DNA of 64,000 nucleotides from contig NZ_JANQAJ010000011.1 of NCBI RefSeq assembly GCF_024707105.1, positions 124,001 through 188,000 on the forward strand, read 5' to 3'. This stretch comes from Devosia ginsengisoli. GTDB taxonomy: Bacteria > Pseudomonadota > Alphaproteobacteria > Rhizobiales > Devosiaceae. Position numbers and translations under genes: made by a program. Every line of letters starts with the position of its first letter. Positions within the stretch are counted from its first letter, which is position 1. The notes below the pieces were generated by a model that saw only the letters and a program-made list of their open reading frames with translations, ran no database searches and had not been told where the DNA came from. Below are positions 55,220-64,000 of this stretch, in pieces.

Positions 55220-56566
55220 ATGCCAATCGATATCACCATGCCGGCGCTCTCTCCGACGATGGAAGAGGGCAAGCTTGCCAAGTGGCACGTCAAGGAAGGC
55301 GACAGCGTCTCCTCGGGTGACGTGATTGCCGAGATCGAAACCGACAAGGCCACGATGGAAGTCGAGGCCGTGGACGAGGGCAAGATCGGCAAGATCATGG
55401 TCGCCGAGGGCACCGAGGGCGTGAAGGTCAACGCGGTGATCGCCGTGCTGCTGCAGGAAGGCGAAAGCGCCGACGCGGTGGCGGCGCCCAAGGCGGCACC
55501 TGCCTCTGAAGCGCCGAAGGCGGAAGCACCCAAAGCTGAAGCGAAGGCCGAGGAAGCCAAGCCTGCCGCTGCTCCGGCGCCGGCTGCGCAACCCGCTGCT
55601 GCCCCCGCTCCGACCAAGTCCGAAGGCGGCAAGGTGTTTGCCTCGCCGCTGGCGCGGCGGCTGGCCAAGGAAGCCGGGATCGACGTGTCGACTATATCAG
55701 GCTCCGGCCCCAAAGGGCGTGTGGTGAAGTCGGATGTGGAAGCGGCCAAAACGGGCAAGGTACCGCTCAAGGCGGCTGCGTCGGCTCCTGCTTCGGCAAG
55801 CGGCGGTGCGGCGATGGCTGGGGGCATGACCAAGGCGCAGGTCTTGGCGCTTTACCCTGAAGGCAGCTACGAGCTGGTGCCGAATGATGGCATGCGCAAG
55901 GTTGTCGCGGCGCGGCTGACCGAGAGCAAGCAGACGGTACCGCATTTCTACCTGACGCTGGATTGCAAGATCGATGCGCTGCTGGCGGCGCGCGAGCAGA
56001 TCAATGCCGCCGCGCCCAAGAGCAAGGATGGCAAGCCGGAATACAAGCTGTCGGTCAATGACTTTGTGATGAAGGCGTGGGCTGTAGCGCTACAGCGCGT
56101 GCCAGCCGCGAATGCGACCTGGGCAGTGGATTCGATCCTCTACCATAAGCGCTCGGATGTGGCGGTTGCTGTTGCGGTGCCGGGCGGATTGTTTACGCCC
56201 GTGGTCAAGAGCTGCGATACCAAGACGTTGCGGGAAATCTCCGAAGAGGTGAAGGACCTGGCGACGCGCGCGCGCGGCAAGAAGCTGGCGCCGCATGAAT
56301 ATCAGGGCGGGGCCTCGTCGGTGTCCAATCTGGGCATGTTCGGCATCAAGGAATTCGGCGCCGTCATCAACCCGCCGCACGGCACGATCCTGGCCGTGGG
56401 CGTGGGCGAGGAACGCGTCTATGCCGACAAGGGCGAGATCAAGATCGGCCAGTTCATGACCTGCACGCTGTCCTGCGATCACCGCGCCGTCGATGGCGCG
56501 CTGGGGGCGGAAGTGCTCGGCGTGTTCAAGGGGCTGATCGAAAATCCGGTCATGATGCTGGCCTAG
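55220..56566 (+). CDS. pdhC: Dihydrolipoyllysine acetyltransferase (PDH E2)
   Basis: A 448-residue E2. Lipoyl domain 1-80 (lysine in [12 protein letters not shown]), Ala/Pro/Glu linker, subunit-binding domain [15 protein letters not shown] with [19 protein letters not shown] (about 140-175), second linker, and the catalytic domain (about 215-448) with active-site [14 protein letters not shown]. It transfers acetyl groups to CoA and forms the core of the complex. A GGAGAGAAG site lies before the ATG. Domain count (one lipoyl) is usual for alphaproteobacteria. Confidence 0.96.
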   Translation: MPIDITMPALSPTMEEGKLAKWHVKEGDSVSSGDVIAEIETDKATMEVEAVDEGKIGKIMVAEGTEGVKVNAVIAVLLQEGESADAVAAPKAAPASEAPKAEAPKAEAKAEEAKPAAAPAPAAQPAAAPAPTKSEGGKVFASPLARRLAKEAGIDVSTISGSGPKGRVVKSDVEAAKTGKVPLKAAASAPASASGGAAMAGGMTKAQVLALYPEGSYELVPNDGMRKVVAARLTESKQTVPHFYLTLDCKIDALLAAREQINAAAPKSKDGKPEYKLSVNDFVMKAWAVALQRVPAANATWAVDSILYHKRSDVAVAVAVPGGLFTPVVKSCDTKTLREISEEVKDLATRARGKKLAPHEYQGGASSVSNLGMFGIKEFGAVINPPHGTILAVGVGEERVYADKGEIKIGQFMTCTLSCDHRAVDGALGAEVLGVFKGLIENPVMMLA

Positions 56567-56579
56567 GAGGCATCGCGCC

Positions 56580-57229
56580 ATGAAAACCATCCTGGCCTAT
56601 GGCGACAGCCTCACCTTCGGGTCCAATCCGCAGCCCGGCGGGCCGCGGCACGCCTATGAGGATCGCTGGCCGAGCGTGCTCGAGCAGGGGCTGGGCGGCA
56701 AGGGGCGGGTGATTGCCGAGGGGCTGGGGGACGGACCACGGCCTTCGACGACTGGACCGCCGATGCCGACCGCAATGGTGCGCGTATCCTGCCGACGCTG
56801 CTGGCCAGCCACGCACCGCTCGACCTGGTCATCATCATGCTGGGTACCAATGACCTGAAGCCCGCAGTCAACGGCAATGCGCTGACGGCGTCCTATGGCA
56901 TGCGCCGGCTGGTGCAGATCACGCGTGGGCATTTTGCGATGCTCGAAGAGCCGGTGCCGGAAATCCTGCTGGTGGCGCCGCCGCTGGTCTGCGCCACCGA
57001 CAATGGCGACATGATGGGCCATTTCGGTGGGCTCGAGCATGCCCTGACGCAGGCGGGCGAGTTGGCGCAGCACTATGCGCGCCGGGCGCAGGAATGGAAT
57101 ACCGGCTTCTTCGATGCTTCCACGGTCGCGCAACCCGACCCGCGCGACGGCATCCATCTCGACGCGGCCAATACACGCGCGATCGGCGAGGGGCTCGTGC
57201 CGGTCGTCAAATCCATGCTCGGCCTCTAG
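56580..57229 (+). CDS. SGNH/GDSL hydrolase with a single-base frameshift
   Basis: The first frame (56580 to about 56730) gives MKTILAYGDSLTFGSNPQPG with the block I GDS serine and ends IAEGLG; the second continues RTTAFDDWTADADRNGAR, then VIIMLGTNDLK (block III-like) and DGIHLDAANTRAIGEGL with the Asp-His pair. Adding one G to the GGGGG run at 56726-56730 makes a 216-residue protein with complete catalytic blocks. Arylesterase-like members act on small esters. GGAGG precedes the ATG. Given three similar lesions nearby an assembly error is likely. Confidence 0.85.
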
Positions 57230-57260
57230 GCCGGGACAACAGACTTACTGGAGGCCCAAA

Positions 57261-58701
57261 ATGGCTGACCAATACGACCTTCTCGTCATCGGCGCCGGCC
57301 CCGGCGGCTATGTTGCCGCCATCCGGGGCGCGCAGCTCGGCATGAAGGTGGGCATTATCGAGCGCGAACATATGGCGGGCATCTGCTCCAACTGGGGTTG
57401 TATTCCGACCAAGGCGCTGCTGCGCTCGGCCGAAATCTACGGCCATATGACCCATGCCAAGGACTATGGCCTGACCGCCGAAAAGTTCGGCGTGGATATC
57501 GACGGCGTGGTGAAGCGCTCGCGCGCCATTGCGGCGCAGATGAACAATGGCGTCCAGTTCCTCATGAAGAAGAACAAGGTCGACACCATCTGGGGCGAGG
57601 CGGTCATATCAAAGCCGGGTGAGGTCAAGGTTGCTCCGACCAAGAAGGCCATCCAGCAGCCGCAGGTGCCGCCGCCCAAGAATGCGCTGGGCGAGGGGAC
57701 CTACAAGGCCAAGCACATCATCATCGCCACTGGGGCGCGGCCGCGCGTGCTGCCGGGTATCGAGCCGGATGGCGACAAGATCTGGACCTATTTCGAGGCG
57801 ATGAAGCCGACTGCCATGCCCAAGAGCCTGGTGGTGATGGGATCGGGCGCCATTGGCGTCGAATTTGCCTCGTTCTATCGCTCGATGGGCGCCGAAGTGA
57901 CGATCATCGAGCTGCTGCCGCAGATCATGCCGGTGGAGGATGCCGAGATTGCCGCACTGGCGCGCAAGCGGCTGGAAAAAGCGCGGCATCAAGATTCTGA
58001 CCGATGCCAAGGTGGCCAAGGTCGAAAAGGGTAAGGACGGGGTTACGGCTCACGTCGAGCTCAAGGATGGCAGCAAGCAGCAGATTTCCGGCGAGAAGCT
58101 GATCTCGGCCGTGGGCGTGCAGTGCAATATCGAAAATCTCGGGCTGGAAACGCTCGGCGTGAAGACCGAGCGCGGGGCCATTGTCATCGATGGCTATGGC
58201 AAGACCAATGTGGACGGCATCTGGGCCATTGGCGACGTGGCCGGGCCGCCCATGCTGGCGCACAAGGCCGAGCATGAGGCAGTCATCACCGTCGAGAAGA
58301 TTGCCGGCATGAAGGTGCACGGGCTGGACAAGACCAAGGTGCCGGGCTGCACCTATTGCGAGCCGCAAGTGGCGAGCGTGGGGCTGACCGAGGCCAAGGC
58401 CAAGGAAGCGGGGCGCGAAATCAAGGTCGGGCGGTTCCCGTTCGTGGGCAATGGCAAGGCGATTGCCCTGGGCGAGCCCGATGGGCTGGTGAAGACCATT
58501 TTCGATGCCAAGACCGGCGAATTGCTGGGCGCGCATATGGTGGGCGCCGAGGTGACCGAGCTGATCCAGGGTTTCGTGATCGCCATGAATCTCGAGACCA
58601 CCGAGGAAGAACTGATCCACACCATTTTCCCGCATCCGACGCTGAGCGAGACGATGAAGGAAAGCGTGCTGGACGCTTATGGGCGGGCGCTGAATATCTG
58701 A
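57261..58701 (+). CDS. lpdA: Dihydrolipoyl dehydrogenase (PDH E3) with a single-base frameshift
   Basis: Frame 1 (57261 to about 57980) holds the FAD motif IGAGPGGYVAA and the redox disulfide GICSNWGCIPTKAL, plus the NAD-site GSGAIGVEFASFYRSMG. Frame 2 (to 58701) continues RGIKILTDAKVAKVEKGKDG, then GYGKTNVDGIWAIGDVAG and the C-terminal His-Glu in FPHPTLSE. They join at five A (57976-57980); deleting one restores LEKRGIKIL and a 479-residue protein. E3 reoxidises dihydrolipoyl groups. The gene is normally needed, so a base-call error is the best explanation. Confidence 0.92.
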
Positions 58702-58713
58702 GGCTGGTGCTTC

Positions 58714-58796
58714 GACCTCGTCCTTCGACAGGCTCAGGATGAGGTCTACTGAAATTCCGAGTAGCCCTCATGGTGAGCTTGTCGAACCACGAGGGC
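58714..58796. repeat. Two facing TTCGAC hairpin repeats
   Basis: Copy 58714-58746 (GACCTCGTCCT/AGGATGAGGTC) is of the TCCTT subtype; copy 58764-58796 (GCCCTCATGGT/ACCACGAGGGC) is of the TGGTT subtype. Located between lpd and the Gfo/Idh gene. Confidence 0.85.
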
Positions 58797-58824
58797 GTGC
58801 CACGGAAGTAAAGGAGTTATCCAC

Positions 58825-59865
58825 ATGGTCAAGGCGATCCAGATCGGCCTGGGACATTGGGGATTCAGTTGGACGAAGGAAGTTATCCCCAAAGTTCCCA
58901 GCATTCACATGGTGGGCTATGTGGACAGCAATCCCGAGGCCATCAAACGGGTGCAGGATGAACTCGGCATCGAGGAGAAGCGGTGCTTCCTGAGCCTCGA
59001 TGAGGCGGCGCAGGGCGTGGAAGCCGACCTCGCGATCTGCACGCTGCGCACCGAGGCGCATTATCCGGTGGTCAAGCGCTGCCTCGAGCTGGGTTTCAAC
59101 GTGATCGTGGAAAAGCCGTTTGCCACAACCATCGCGCAGGGCAAGGAACTGGTGGACCTGGCCAAGGCCAATGGCCGCGTGCTGATGGTCAGCCAGAATT
59201 ACCGCTTCCAACCGGCGCCGATTGCGGCGGCTGAGTTGATCGGGGCACAGAAATTCGGGCCGGTAAACCTGGTGTCCATCGACTTCCGCCGGCATGCGCC
59301 GAGCCAGGGCTACCGGTATTGGGATATGCCCGATCCGCTGCTGGCCGATATGTCGATCCACCATTTCGACCTGATGCGCATGGTGTTGAACGACAATCCC
59401 AAGCGGGTGTCGTGCCGCACCTGGAATCCGGCAGCCAGCCCGTTCGGGCATCATCCGATCGGGGTGGCGACGCTGGAATTCGAGAAGGGCACGATCGTGT
59501 CCTATCGCGGCAGTTGGATGAGTTCCGGCCCGGTGACGCCGTGGTCGGGCGAATGGACGATGGATTGTTCGGAAGGCGAGATCATCTGGAGTTCGCGCGA
59601 CCATTTCATGGGCAAGGCGGGGCCGGACAAGCTCAGCCTGCGCGAGCGCGACGGGGAGGCGGTGGCCTTTCCGCTCGACAGTATCGAATTCGCCGACCGG
59701 ACGGGGACACTGGCCGCTATCGCCAAGGTGATCGAGACCGGTGCGATTCCTGCCCGTTTCAGCTCGGGTGAGGATAACCTGCATTCCCTGGCGCTGGTGC
59801 AGGCGACGATTCTGTCGGCTTCGCGCGGCGGCGACTGGGTTGAGATTGCGGAGGTGCTGCAATGA
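58825..59865 (+). CDS. Gfo/Idh/MocA family oxidoreductase
   Basis: A 346-residue NAD(P)-dependent oxidoreductase. The nucleotide fold starts KAIQIGLGHWGFSW; the catalytic-site EKP is in VIVEKPFATT; the C-terminal domain has DMSIHHFDLMRMVLND with the metal/substrate histidines. Family substrates are mainly sugars and inositols; the one here is unknown. The next gene overlaps by 4 bases (ATGA), so it is in an operon with the membrane proteins that follow. Confidence 0.9.
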   Translation: MVKAIQIGLGHWGFSWTKEVIPKVPSIHMVGYVDSNPEAIKRVQDELGIEEKRCFLSLDEAAQGVEADLAICTLRTEAHYPVVKRCLELGFNVIVEKPFATTIAQGKELVDLAKANGRVLMVSQNYRFQPAPIAAAELIGAQKFGPVNLVSIDFRRHAPSQGYRYWDMPDPLLADMSIHHFDLMRMVLNDNPKRVSCRTWNPAASPFGHHPIGVATLEFEKGTIVSYRGSWMSSGPVTPWSGEWTMDCSEGEIIWSSRDHFMGKAGPDKLSLRERDGEAVAFPLDSIEFADRTGTLAAIAKVIETGAIPARFSSGEDNLHSLALVQATILSASRGGDWVEIAEVLQ

Positions 59866-60119
59866 GTGTCGGAACGACTGAACTGCTGATCTTTCTCGGC
59901 ATTGGGCTGGTGGCCGGATGGTTGGCCGGGCTGGTGCTGGGTGGCGGTGGATTGCTGCGCAACCTGATTGTCGGCGTCATCGGCGCCTTTGTGGGCGGCT
60001 GGCTGCTGTCGGCGGCCAATATTTCGCTGCCCATCGGCAATGCGCTGGTGAGCCAGATTATCACGGCGACTATCGGAGCGATTGTCGTCATTGCGGTGGC
60101 GCGGGTGATCGCGCGCTGA
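59862..60119 (+). CDS. GlsB/YeaQ/YmgE family membrane protein (copy 1)
   Basis: 85 residues with three predicted helices: LLIFLGIGLVAGWLAGLVLG, LIVGVIGAFVGGWLLSAANI and AIVVIAVARVIA. The Gly-rich GxxxG-like helices are typical of the transglycosylase-associated/GlsB family linked to stress in enteric bacteria. A very similar gene follows 107 bases later. Confidence 0.88.
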   Translation: MSVGTTELLIFLGIGLVAGWLAGLVLGGGGLLRNLIVGVIGAFVGGWLLSAANISLPIGNALVSQIITATIGAIVVIAVARVIAR

Positions 60120-60226
60120 AGCAGGGGCTTGAAGGGCGCTCGACGAGACGCAATATCCCGTCGAGAGTTTGCGAGGGCACAAGAATGGCATTACCGGAAC
60201 GGCAAAGTACGGGTGGAGGCTTCACC

Positions 60227-60484
60227 ATGGGTGGCAACAATAATCGCGCGATCCTGGTGTTTCTCGGAATCGGCATCGTGGCGGGTTTCCTCGCCAGCCT
60301 TATCGTCGGAGGCGGCGGGCTGATCACTTACCTCATCAGCGGTGTGATCGGTTCGTTCGTGGGAGGGTATCTGTTCACGGCGCTGCGGATCGACCTGGGT
60401 ATCCGCAACGATCTGGTGCGCCAGATCGTGACTTCGACGGTCGGCGCCATCATCGTCGTGATCATTGCACGACTGATTGCATAA
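60227..60484 (+). CDS. GlsB/YeaQ/YmgE family membrane protein (copy 2)
   Basis: Also 85 residues, tandem paralogue of the preceding gene: [37 protein letters not shown] and [15 protein letters not shown] 60227 with GGAGG 7 bases upstream gives the same length as copy 1; an ATG at 60185 is in frame but would add a hydrophilic leader not shared by copy 1. The lipA start follows 13 bases after its stop. Confidence 0.88.
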   Translation: MGGNNNRAILVFLGIGIVAGFLASLIVGGGGLITYLISGVIGSFVGGYLFTALRIDLGIRNDLVRQIVTSTVGAIIVVIIARLIA

Positions 60485-60497
60485 GGACTCCACTTCC

Positions 60498-61451
60498 GTG
60501 GTCACTCTGATCGACAATTCCGCGCTCAAGCCGCGTCACCCTGAAAAGGCCAACCGGCCGGACAGCGTGGTTTTGCGCAAGCCGGACTGGATTCGCGTCA
60601 AGGCGCCGGGCTCCCCGGTCTACAAGGAAACCCAGCAGATCGTGCGCGAGAACAATCTCGTCACCGTCTGCGAGGAAGCCGGTTGCCCCAATATCGGGGA
60701 ATGCTGGTCCAAGAAGCATGCGACCATGATGATCATGGGCGAGATCTGCACCCGCGCCTGCGCCTTCTGCAATGTGCGCACCGGCCTGCCGGGGCCGCTC
60801 GACGTCAACGAGCCGGAGAATGTCGCCAAGGCTGTCGAGAAGCTCGGGCTCGAGCATGTCGTCATCACCTCGGTGGATCGCGACGACCTGGCCGATGGCG
60901 GGGCGCAGCATTTTGCCGACGTGATCCTGGCGATCCGTGCGCGCAATCCCCGGACGACCATCGAAATCCTGACGCCGGACTTCTTGCGCAAGGAAGGTGC
61001 GCTGGAAATCGTGGTGGCGGCCAAGCCTGACGTATTCAACCACAATCTCGAAACGGTGCCGTCGAAATATCTGAAGGTGCGCCCGGGCGCCCGCTATTTC
61101 CACTCGATCCGGCTGCTGCAGAAGGTCAAGGAACTTGATCCGACCATGTTCACCAAGTCGGGGATCATGGTGGGGCTGGGCGAGGAGCGCAACGAAGTGC
61201 TGCAGCTCATGGACGACCTGCGCTCGGCCGATGTCGATTTCCTGACCATCGGGCAATATCTGCAGCCGACCAAGAAGCATTATCCCTTGCAGCGGTTCGT
61301 CACGCCGGACGAGTTCAAGTCCTATGCCACGGTGGCGACGGCCAAGGGATTTGCGCTGGTATCGTCCAGCCCGCTGACCCGCTCGTCGCACCATGCCGGC
61401 GAGGATTTCGCGCGGCTCAAGGCGGCGCGGATGGCGAAGCTGGGGCATTGA
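60498..61451 (+). CDS. lipA: Lipoyl synthase
   Basis: A 317-residue radical-SAM enzyme. The SAM cluster motif is CTRACAFC; the auxiliary cluster cysteines are in [12 protein letters not shown]; the C-terminal [10 protein letters not shown] holds the conserved Ser ligand region. It inserts sulfur into octanoyl groups on E2 and on other lipoyl proteins. Its place in the PDH cluster links cofactor production to the enzyme. The GTG at 60498 with AAGGA 11 bases upstream is chosen; a TTG at 60477 is also possible. Confidence 0.96.
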   Translation: MVTLIDNSALKPRHPEKANRPDSVVLRKPDWIRVKAPGSPVYKETQQIVRENNLVTVCEEAGCPNIGECWSKKHATMMIMGEICTRACAFCNVRTGLPGPLDVNEPENVAKAVEKLGLEHVVITSVDRDDLADGGAQHFADVILAIRARNPRTTIEILTPDFLRKEGALEIVVAAKPDVFNHNLETVPSKYLKVRPGARYFHSIRLLQKVKELDPTMFTKSGIMVGLGEERNEVLQLMDDLRSADVDFLTIGQYLQPTKKHYPLQRFVTPDEFKSYATVATAKGFALVSSSPLTRSSHHAGEDFARLKAARMAKLGH

Positions 61452-61894
61452 TGAAGCGTTTCTTCGAGCGGCATGTGCCGCATCTGCCGCAGCGCATGTT
61501 CGAGATCGTGGCCGATCTCGGGGACTATCCGCGCTTCATTCCCAACTGCAAGGCGATGGATGTTCGCAAGGATCCGGCGGCGGGGGATGCGGATGTGCGG
61601 CTGGCGAAGATGACGCTCTATTTCGGGCCGATCACGCAGGCCTATACCAGCCGGGTGACGCTGGACCATCATGCACTGACCATCGCCGCCAAGGCCGTGG
61701 ATGGGCCTTTTGCCTATCTCGACAGTGTCTGGAGCTTCGAGCCCGAGGGCATGGGGACGCGGGTGCGTTTCGAGATCGACTTCAAGATTTCCAATCCCTT
61801 CATCGCGGCAGTGGCCGAGCCGGCTTTTGCGGCCAAGCAGGATGAGATCATCCAGGCCTTTGCGGATGAGGCCGATCGGCGATACGGGGAGTAG
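61451..61894 (+). CDS. COQ10/RatA-like START-domain protein
   Basis: A 147-residue START/SRPBCC protein: RHVPHLPQRMFEIVADLGDY at the start, then FIPNCKAMDVRK and DVRLAKMTLYFGPITQAYTS. Members bind coenzyme Q (COQ10) in mitochondria and bacteria; the E. coli homologue RatA was described as a ribosome-association toxin, a role that is debated. Position directly after lipA, with ATG overlapping its stop by one base, is conserved in alphaproteobacteria. A ubiquinone-related role is more likely. Confidence 0.9.
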   Translation: MKRFFERHVPHLPQRMFEIVADLGDYPRFIPNCKAMDVRKDPAAGDADVRLAKMTLYFGPITQAYTSRVTLDHHALTIAAKAVDGPFAYLDSVWSFEPEGMGTRVRFEIDFKISNPFIAAVAEPAFAAKQDEIIQAFADEADRRYGE

Positions 61895-61934
61895 GGCTTT
61901 ACTCCTCTACCTGGAACTGGTGCTTGTGGCTTAC

Positions 61935-62058
61935 CCCCACCCTCATTCCCTCCCCACAAGGGGGAGGGAAGCCTGGCCGGTGGACGATGTGGTATTGGAC
62001 CACTGACGTCGCCCATGCGCCTCCCTCCCCTTGATGGGGAGGGATCGAGGGTGGGGTG
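61935..62058. repeat. CCTCCC/GGGAGG palindrome pair
   Basis: Two palindromes (CCCTCCCCACAAGGGGGAGG near 61948 and CCTCCCCTTGATGGGGAGGG near 62022) face each other between convergent COQ10-like and cinA genes. Confidence 0.75.
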
Positions 62059-62087
62059 ACGGGAGCCACAGAAGGTGCGGGCGGGGG

Positions 62088-62598
62088 CTAGCCCTTGTCG
62101 CTGGTCAGTACGTGCAGGACCAGTTCCAGCGCGGCGTTGACGCTGGCTTTGCGGATTTCGTCGCGGCCCAGGTCACCGAAACGGTTTTCGATGACGACGG
62201 TGGCGAGTTCCGAGGAAACCGCGACATAGACCAGGCCGACCGGCTTTTTTCTCGCTGCCGCCGTCGGGGCCGGCAATGCCGGTTACCGAGACGGCATAGT
62301 CGGCGCGGGCGGTGTTGCGGGCGCCGTCGGCCATGGCGCGAGCGACCTGGTTACTGACTGCGCCATAATCGCGGATCAGCCGGGCCTGGACATGGATCAT
62401 GCGGGACTTGGCGGTATTGGCATAGGTAACATAGCCGCCATAGAGCGCGGCTGAGGCGCCGGGAATGTCTGTCAGTGCGGCGGCGACCATGCCGCCGGTG
62501 CAGCTTTCGGCGGTGACGATGGTCTGGTTCTTGGCTGCCAGGATATCGATGATCTGCTTGCCCGGATTGGGCGCCGGGGTCTCGGTCTTTTTTGCCAT
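62088..62598 (-). CDS. CinA family protein (nicotinamide-nucleotide amidase domain) with a single-base frameshift
   Basis: Frame 1 (62598 down to about 62250) has the CinA C-domain motif TVTAESCTGGMVAAALT-like (here TIVTAESCTGGMVAAALTD), AVSNQVARAMADGAR and GIAGPDGGSEKK; frame 2 (to 62088) continues PVGLVYVAVSSEL and ends with helices. They join at a run of six T (plus 62245-62250); removing one base gives 169 residues, a normal length for the stand-alone domain. It deamidates NMN in other bacteria. The ATG overlaps the ispDF stop by one base. Confidence 0.88.
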
Positions 62599-63788
62599 CA
62601 ATCGACCCTCGGCATTTCTACGCTCGCGCTGGCCATTGCCACCATACCTTCCTCCCGCCCGATGAAGCCGAGCTTCTCGCTTGTCGTCGCCTTGACGGCG
62701 ATCCGTGTCGGCGCGATGCCCAGTGTCTCGCCGATGACCCGTTGCATCGCCGGAACATGACTGGCGATCTTCGGCGCTTCACAGACGATTGTCACGTCGA
62801 GATTGACTATGCGGCCGCCGGCCCTGGCCACGAGATCGCCGGCATGCTTGAGGAAGATGGTGGAGGCCGCGCCGTGCCACTGCATGTCGGAGGGTGGGAA
62901 GTGGACGCCGATATCGCCCTCGCCGATGGCGCCGAGAATGGCGTCGGTCAGCGCATGCAGGGCCACGTCCGCATCCGAATGGCCCTTGAGCCTGGCATGG
63001 TGGGGAATGCGGACGCCGCCCAGCCATACGGCATCACCCGGTTCGAACTGATGGAAATCGAAGCCCGAGCCGATGCGGGTTTCCATGATGGCGTCTCCGG
63101 ACAGGATGCGCTCCGCCTGGGCGAAGTCTTCGGGATGGGTAATCTTGATATTGTCGCGGTCGCCCATGACCATGGCGACGCGCAAACCGGCCCATTCGGC
63201 GATCTCGGCATCGTCGGTGAACTGGCGGGGCAGCGTTGCGGCGCGCATATGGGCGGAGAAAATCTGGCCGAAGCGGAAGCCCTGCGGCGTCTGCGCGGCG
63301 GCGAGCTGGCTGCGATCCTCGGTGGCGGCGACCTGGCGGCCGTCGAGCGAGCGCTTGATGGTGTCGGTCACGGGCAAAGCGGGCAGGGCGCCGTCATACT
63401 GGTCGAGGACGGCGATGACGTCGCCGATGACCTGCGGTGTGGCGAAGGGGCGGGCGGCGTCCTGGATCAGCACCAGGTCGGGACGAAGCGGGGCGAGGGC
63501 CTTGAGCCCTTCCAGCACCGAGGCCTGCCGCGAAGCACCACCGATAACCGGTGGTAGCAGGCGGTGATCGGCGAGGCCAAGTGCCGTATAGCGGCTGGCG
63601 TGATCGGCGTGAATCACGGTGAGCACATTGGTGATATAGGGCAGGTCGAGAAATGCCCCGATGGTGCGGGCCAGGAGCGGCGTGTCGCCCAGCGAACGAT
63701 ATTGCTTGGGGTCGGGAGAGCCATCGGCGCTGGCGCGTTCGCCCTTCCCGGCGGCGACGACGATGACGGCAATGGACTTCTGACGCAT
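62598..63788 (-). CDS. ispDF: Bifunctional IspD/IspF (MEP pathway)
   Basis: A 396-residue fusion. IspD part (1-about 232) with VIVVAAGKGERAS, then QDAARPFATPQVI and TPQGFRFGQI; IspF part (about 235-396) with GSGFDFHQF, KGHSDADVALHALTDAILGA and TSEKLGFIGREEGM. It performs CDP-ME synthesis and MEcPP formation in the isoprenoid pathway. This fused form is typical of alpha- and some epsilonproteobacteria. ATG 63788 is the family start. cinA follows with a 1-base overlap. Confidence 0.96.
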   Translation of the reverse strand: MRQKSIAVIVVAAGKGERASADGSPDPKQYRSLGDTPLLARTIGAFLDLPYITNVLTVIHADHASRYTALGLADHRLLPPVIGGASRQASVLEGLKALAPLRPDLVLIQDAARPFATPQVIGDVIAVLDQYDGALPALPVTDTIKRSLDGRQVAATEDRSQLAAAQTPQGFRFGQIFSAHMRAATLPRQFTDDAEIAEWAGLRVAMVMGDRDNIKITHPEDFAQAERILSGDAIMETRIGSGFDFHQFEPGDAVWLGGVRIPHHARLKGHSDADVALHALTDAILGAIGEGDIGVHFPPSDMQWHGAASTIFLKHAGDLVARAGGRIVNLDVTIVCEAPKIASHVPAMQRVIGETLGIAPTRIAVKATTSEKLGFIGREEGMVAMASASVEMPRVD

Positions 63789-63966
63789 GGAAACCGGGCA
63801 ACCTGGACTTGAAACCGTCACATGCCCGTGGTCTAGCGCCCGCTAGGGCATGCGGCAAGTGCAGGGCTGCCGCACCGGGGTGAACACTATTTAAGGTGTT
63901 GCGCTGCCAGCTATTTTGACTATTGTGCAGGCATTCATTTGAAAATGACCATTTCTGGGGCAGTTT

Positions 63967-64000
63967 GTGTCTGAGGATGCCTGCAAGTTGAGCATCGGGA
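63967..64000 (+). CDS. Possible 5' end of dusB (tRNA-dihydrouridine synthase)
   Basis: A GTG at 63967 opens an 11-codon frame (MSEDACKLSIG) running off the window. LSIG at this position matches the usual beginning of alphaproteobacterial DusB/NifR3, which in related genomes is encoded divergently from ispDF and followed by ntrBC. Only the synteny and a few residues support this. TTGACT at 63916-63921 could be part of its promoter. Confidence 0.35.
   Translation, partial: MSEDACKLSIG

Noticed and set aside
61451..61894. Reading the COQ10-like gene as half of a toxin-antitoxin pair
   Set aside because: No antitoxin partner; synteny with lipA favours a ubiquinone-related START protein.
1..64000. 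tRNA, rRNA, CRISPR, prophage or transposase genes
   Set aside because: No cloverleaf, repeat-spacer array, integrase or transposase motif could be recognised by reading; small divergent ones could be missed without a search tool.

Overview
This is a high-GC (about 64%) chromosomal segment with the gene content and order of an alphaproteobacterium of the order Hyphomicrobiales. Protein style and small gene families point to Devosia or a close relative; the genus is inferred and no marker here proves it. Indicators are divK-pleD, an IspDF fusion, HdaA, GatCAB, a pseudo-dihydroorotase next to pyrB, and lipoyl-bearing PDH E1-beta. No rRNA, tRNA, CRISPR array, prophage or intact insertion sequence was seen.

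Layout: 1-1319 end of a LolC/E permease gene and lolD; 1368-5046 a 25-codon membrane ORF, HIT protein, sterol desaturase/SDR fusion, FemAB-like acyltransferase, GDPD; 5109-9106 ridA, dinB, DUF3572, then divK-pleD; 9107-10366 a structured intergenic region, rpmG, DUF983; 10372-17225 rnr, an M19 dipeptidase, a small zinc-ribbon-like ORF with its own leader hairpin and terminator, topA; 17512-23955 aldo/keto reductase, an E. coli-type murB, dprA, plsY, pyrC', pyrB; 24113-26495 an NmrA-like gene divergent from an AraC regulator, ruvX; 26605-33684 a gat region in which gatC, gatA and gatB are interspersed with GNAT genes, a secreted protein, a TopAI/YjhX toxin homologue and a chorismate mutase; 33808-36081 two proline-rich ORFs and tandem EamA transporters; 36258-43553 purN, purM, AI-2E permease, hdaA, ppk, ppx; 43633-51554 rnd, aspS, DUF3601, an EAL protein, malic enzyme, Dabb; 51630-61894 ftsB-like gene, the PDH cluster (pdhA, pdhB, pdhC, lpd with extra small genes), Gfo/Idh oxidoreductase, two GlsB-type genes, lipA, COQ10/RatA; 62088-64000 cinA, ispDF and probably the first codons of dusB.

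How it fits together: most genes are housekeeping and many are translationally coupled (ATGA, GTGA or TTGA overlaps). The backbone dinB-divK-pleD-rpmG-rnr-topA-dprA-plsY-pyrCB-ruvX-gatCAB and purNM-hdaA-ppk-ppx-rnd-aspS resembles conserved alphaproteobacterial synteny, with accessory genes inserted at intergenic joints. The PDH cluster pairs E1, E2 and E3 with lipA, which makes their lipoyl cofactor. AspS carries a feature of non-discriminating AspRS, which fits the presence of GatCAB.

Two points of caution or interest. Four genes (purM, an SGNH hydrolase, lpd, cinA) each carry one single-base homopolymer frameshift; correcting one base restores a full family-like protein in each case, so assembly error is the likely cause. 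The least explained elements are the autonomous-looking small gene at 14022-14448, a double stem-loop region at 9261-9391, an AT-richer 78-aa ORF inside the PDH operon, and at least three families of intergenic palindromes.
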